Origin: Deltaproteobacteria bacterium
Lineage (GTDB): Bacteria; Desulfobacterota; Binatia; Bin18
Direction of reading: 5' to 3'
NCBI GenBank assembly: GCA_016874775.1
Contig: VGTJ01000045.1
Coordinates: 1 to 33,149, forward strand
DNA: 33,149 nucleotides
Shown: positions 31,069 to 33,149 of the stretch, in pieces
How positions within the stretch are numbered: the stretch's first letter is position 1
Layout of the letters: each line of letters starts with the position of its first letter
Translations under genes and position numbers: made by a program
The notes under the pieces: generated by a model
What the model was told of the DNA's origin: nothing
Database searches by the model: none
Seen by the model: the letters and a program-made list of their open reading frames with translations, nothing else

Positions 31069-32346
31069 TCATGTGAAAATAACCTCGCGGACGATCAGTT
31101 CGCCGCTCGCGAGTGCCTCCTGCGGGGGCTGTACCGTAATCTGATAACCCAAGTGTTCTAACCGCCGCACTAGCCGTTTGGCCGTGGCTTCCGGCCGTAG
31201 CCGGTCAAAGTAATCACCGCCCAACTCGCGATACGGCTCGTGCCGACTCAGCAGGCAATACGCAATCACCAAGATCGAATGGGCCCCCGCGACAATCGCC
31301 CGCTTCTTGCCGCGCCGAGCGGCGAGCCGCCGGTATTGCGCCGCCAAGTAGGTCTCCTTGGTGTGCGCGGCCGCGTGGGCAGCTTGAATCAAGCTCTGAC
31401 GTAAGGCGTGATTACCGTTACGGGTCGGGCTGGAAAACCGTTTGCCGCCACTCTCGCGATTGCCCGGCGCAACACCAGCCCAGGCCGCCAGATGGCGAGC
31501 GGTGGGAAAGCGGCTCATGTCGGTACCCATCTCGGTCACCAGCACTTCGGCGACCTCACGGCCGACCCCTGGAATCGTGTCTAGCAGCGCAATCCCTTCG
31601 GCGAAGGGTTTCTCGTATTCCTCAATCTGCGCGGTAAATCGGACAATCGTCTCCTCCAAACTGTCAATCTGCACCAACAGCTCGCTAAGGATAAAACGAT
31701 GATGGGCCTGCACGCGCCCTTCCAGCGCCTGGGTCAACTGCTCGCGCTTGTTGCGCAAGCGGCCTTTCGCTAACTCCGCCATCGCTGCGGGCGAACTCCC
31801 CTGCGTAATCAGGGCCTGCAAGATTGCCCGTCCCGACACGCCCATCACGTCTGTCGCGACCGCCGCCAGCTTGATATTGGCACTCTCTAACACCTTGTGC
31901 ACGCGATTGACGAGACTCGCGCGCTCTCGCACGAAATTACTCCGATGCCGTGTCAGCTCCCGCAACTCGCGCTGGACGGGGGGTGGAATGAAACTGGCGC
32001 GTAACAGCCCATGTTGCAACAACTCCGCAATCCACTGCGCATCCTTCACGTCGGTCTTGCGCCCGGGCACGGCCTTGATGTGCTGCGCATTGACCAGCAA
32101 CACCTCAAAGTGGGCTTCCAGAATGTTGAACACGGGCTTCCAATACTCCCCCGTGCTTTCCATCGCGACATGCGTACATCCCGCGGCCAGCAACCAATCG
32201 GACAGGGCCAGCAAGTCACAGGTCATCGTACTGAAGCTGCGTGTCTCCTGGCAGACGCCCCCCTGCGGATCGAGCGTGAGCCGACAGGCCACCACCGTCT
32301 TCTTGTGGACATCCAACCCCGCACAGTGCGTGTACAGAACGTGCAT
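31069..32346 (-). CDS. IS110-family transposase (DEDD/serine recombinase type)
   Basis: A 425-residue transposase from ATG 32346, which follows GAGGAGGTG; longer starts upstream would enter the IS non-coding end. The N-terminal RuvC-like DEDD domain includes CAGLDVHKKTVVACRLTL (first Asp), AMESTGEYWKPVFNIL (Glu) and VPGRKTDVKDAQWIAELLQH (Asp pair). A long central coiled region (about 200-290) follows. The C-terminal transposase_20 part has LLDTIPGVGREVAEVLVTEM and AAWAGVAPGNRESGGKRFSS, with the Ser nucleophile region. Both domains appear complete. Family members act through an RNA guide (bridge RNA) encoded in a non-coding end. The frame is intact, so the element may still be active. Confidence 0.95.
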   Translation of the reverse strand: MHVLYTHCAGLDVHKKTVVACRLTLDPQGGVCQETRSFSTMTCDLLALSDWLLAAGCTHVAMESTGEYWKPVFNILEAHFEVLLVNAQHIKAVPGRKTDVKDAQWIAELLQHGLLRASFIPPPVQRELRELTRHRSNFVRERASLVNRVHKVLESANIKLAAVATDVMGVSGRAILQALITQGSSPAAMAELAKGRLRNKREQLTQALEGRVQAHHRFILSELLVQIDSLEETIVRFTAQIEEYEKPFAEGIALLDTIPGVGREVAEVLVTEMGTDMSRFPTARHLAAWAGVAPGNRESGGKRFSSPTRNGNHALRQSLIQAAHAAAHTKETYLAAQYRRLAARRGKKRAIVAGAHSILVIAYCLLSRHEPYRELGGDYFDRLRPEATAKRLVRRLEHLGYQITVQPPQEALASGELIVREVIFT

Positions 32347-32590
32347 CCGACACCTCCTCATAGATGGCACACGCGGGCGGGGATCCCCGATGACGCAGAA
32401 TCTCATGTGCGTGCTTCCCGCAGGACGGGAGCGACAGTGGGCAGTGCCTGAGGGGATCCGGGTACGACTGCTCTGCAAGCTCACAGCACTAGGGCAACAT
32501 CGACCTCGGTGCCAATCGCGTGCGCTCCGGTGAGGATACCGCTTTTTCATTCGTGGTGGTACGCGCTCGCGTAGGCGGACTGCTCTGAAA
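32347..32590 (-). ncRNA. IS110 non-coding end, candidate bridge RNA locus
   Basis: About 240 bp precede the transposase inside the element and hold no believable gene. Several short self-complementary stretches are visible, including CGGGGATCCCCG near 32390 and a TTCCCGCAGGACGGGA stem at 32416-32431. In IS110-type elements with this layout (long upstream end, short downstream end) the bridge RNA is transcribed from the upstream end. The exact RNA limits and the target- and donor-binding loops cannot be fixed without comparing copies. Confidence 0.4.
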
Positions 32591-32674
32591 TAGCGCGCTA
32601 AGTGCCTGAATTCGCTAGCTCTCCCCTATTTCATTCTGGAGGGTGAAGCTTGCTTCATGACTGGCTGAGAGGGA

Positions 32675-32947
32675 TTAGGCGTTTTGTTGTAGAGACTCAT
32701 CAATACTAATTTCTTTGAGGGGGACACTTTCGAGGTATAAAGTTTCCGGTCCGATGTCTTGCTCATGCGGCCATTGGACCGTACCGAAGGCAATCCGTAC
32801 TTGTTGGAAATAGCGAATGTCTTTGAGTTCCGAAAACACACCATAGTCGAGGTAGGGCTTTGCATCAAATCTTTTGAGGCTGCCATCATTAAACTGCAAA
32901 TCAAGGGTGAAGTCTTCGTTCGCTTTGACAGCAATAACTTTTTTCAT
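32675..32947 (-). CDS. DUF2442-domain protein
   Basis: A 90-residue protein of the DUF2442 type: KKVIAVKANEDFTLDLQFNDG, then SLKRFDAKPYL, FSELKDIRYFQQVRIAFG and TVQWPHEQDIGPETLYLES are the usual blocks. Family members are commonly encoded with a DUF4160 gene in toxin-antitoxin-like pairs, and the structure is thought to bind DNA or a partner protein. ATG 32947 has AGGGGG at 32955-32960. No DUF4160 gene is visible: directly upstream the sequence becomes the end of another IS. The pair may have been split by that insertion, or the partner was never there. Confidence 0.88.
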   Translation of the reverse strand: MKKVIAVKANEDFTLDLQFNDGSLKRFDAKPYLDYGVFSELKDIRYFQQVRIAFGTVQWPHEQDIGPETLYLESVPLKEISIDESLQQNA

Positions 32948-32961
32948 CTCAAATCCCCCTA

Positions 32962-33149
32962 TCAGGACTTACGCTTTGGACCTTAACAAGCCGTGACATG
33001 AGGGTTTTGTAGTTCAGCGCGAAGGTAATGACTAAACAAACTCTCCCGCACGGCATACAGGGTCTGGCCCAGTTCTTGAGCTTTCACTTTCAAGGATACC
33101 CACGCATGATAACAACATGCTAAGTGATTGCGCTGTGCCCGCGCCGCCC
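32962..33149 (-). mobile_element. End of a second insertion sequence (partial)
   Basis: TCAGGACTTACGC at 32962-32974 resembles the GCGTAAGTCCTGA-type terminal repeats of DDE insertion sequences (IS4/IS701-like). It is followed inward by the end of a transposase gene. The other end is beyond the window. The junction is about 15 bp from the DUF2442 start codon. Confidence 0.55.
32983..33149 (-). CDS. DDE transposase, C-terminal fragment (runs off the window)
   Basis: The last 55 or so codons of a gene on the minus strand, too short for a routine ORF search. The translation begins AARAQRNHLACCYHAWVSLK, continues KAQELGQTLYAVRESLFSHY and ends LRAELQNPHVTAC before TAA. The QRNHL...AWVSLK...Y block is the usual C-terminus of IS4/IS701-like DDE transposases. 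The N-terminal catalytic domain is outside the window, so intactness cannot be judged. Confidence 0.6.
   Translation of the reverse strand, partial: AARAQRNHLACCYHAWVSLKVKAQELGQTLYAVRESLFSHYLRAELQNPHVTAC

Larger units (their letters stand above)
31059..32590 (-). mobile_element. IS110-family insertion sequence
   Basis: An element of about 1.53 kb with one transposase gene on the minus strand. The limits are set by TTTCAGAGC at 31059-31067 and its complement GCTCTGAAA at 32582-32590, the only matching inverted pair seen at the two ends; these may be subterminal. Non-coding DNA is very short after the transposase stop (about 10 bp) and long before its start (about 240 bp). No target duplication was recognised, as usual for the family. 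Confidence 0.65.

Noticed and set aside
31748-32533. 261-aa open frame on the plus strand opposite the IS110 transposase
   Set aside because: It is the antisense shadow of a clearly conserved transposase; no RBS or motif supports it.

Overview
The window looks like a chromosomal stretch of a Gram-negative, meso-DAP-containing bacterium of the broad deltaproteobacterial/Binatota/Tectomicrobia type. Supporting signs are an outer-membrane beta-barrel, a lipoprotein, Mpl-type murein recycling, several MaoC hot-dog hydratases, an N-acyl-D-amino-acid deacylase and SnoaL/EthD/SDR catabolic genes, with moderate GC. The taxonomic placement is inference from gene content, not a phylogeny. No tRNA, rRNA or CRISPR array was seen.

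Layout. 182-3217 (+): MFS organic-anion transporter, SnoaL-like protein, and a split MaoC hydratase pair. 3451-4267: 5-formyl-THF cyclo-ligase followed by a structured RNA resembling 6S RNA. 4270-4976 holds no convincing gene. 4977-7196: a short membrane/secreted ORF and a DUF1302-type outer-membrane barrel whose N-terminus is broken. 7422-9134: D-aminoacylase-family amidohydrolase, with a strong terminator, convergent with a vanadium-dependent haloperoxidase (9273-10682, -). 11053-12630: GlpD. 12797-13933 (-): a fused double-hot-dog MaoC protein, divergent from a DAHP-synthase-like gene (14209-15345) that has a possible Phe/Tyr-rich leader ORF and an altered E4P-binding motif.

15505-19148 is a murein-recycling cluster: LD-carboxypeptidase, a class-C-beta-lactamase-fold serine hydrolase and Mpl. 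Two membrane glycosyltransferases follow (19292-22512); the second is cut by a roughly 91-bp MITE-like insertion with imperfect inverted termini and a target duplication. A lytic transglycosylase lies opposite (22527-24680, -) and could supply the muropeptides that LdcA and Mpl recycle.

24939-29658 (+) carries a GAF-sigma54 activator with a non-canonical GSFSGA loop, a SAM methyltransferase, a coiled-coil protein, a duplicated EthD protein and an SDR; the last four may form a catabolic/tailoring unit. 29905-33149 is an accessory edge: lipoprotein, GNAT acetyltransferase, an IS110-family element with long upstream non-coding DNA where a bridge RNA is expected, a DUF2442 gene, and the terminal part of a second IS that sits almost on the DUF2442 ribosome binding site.

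Intergenic DNA is rich in dispersed material: a 90-bp repeat present twice in opposite orientation, short GC-rich palindromes, and purine-rich quasi-repetitive 'phrases'.
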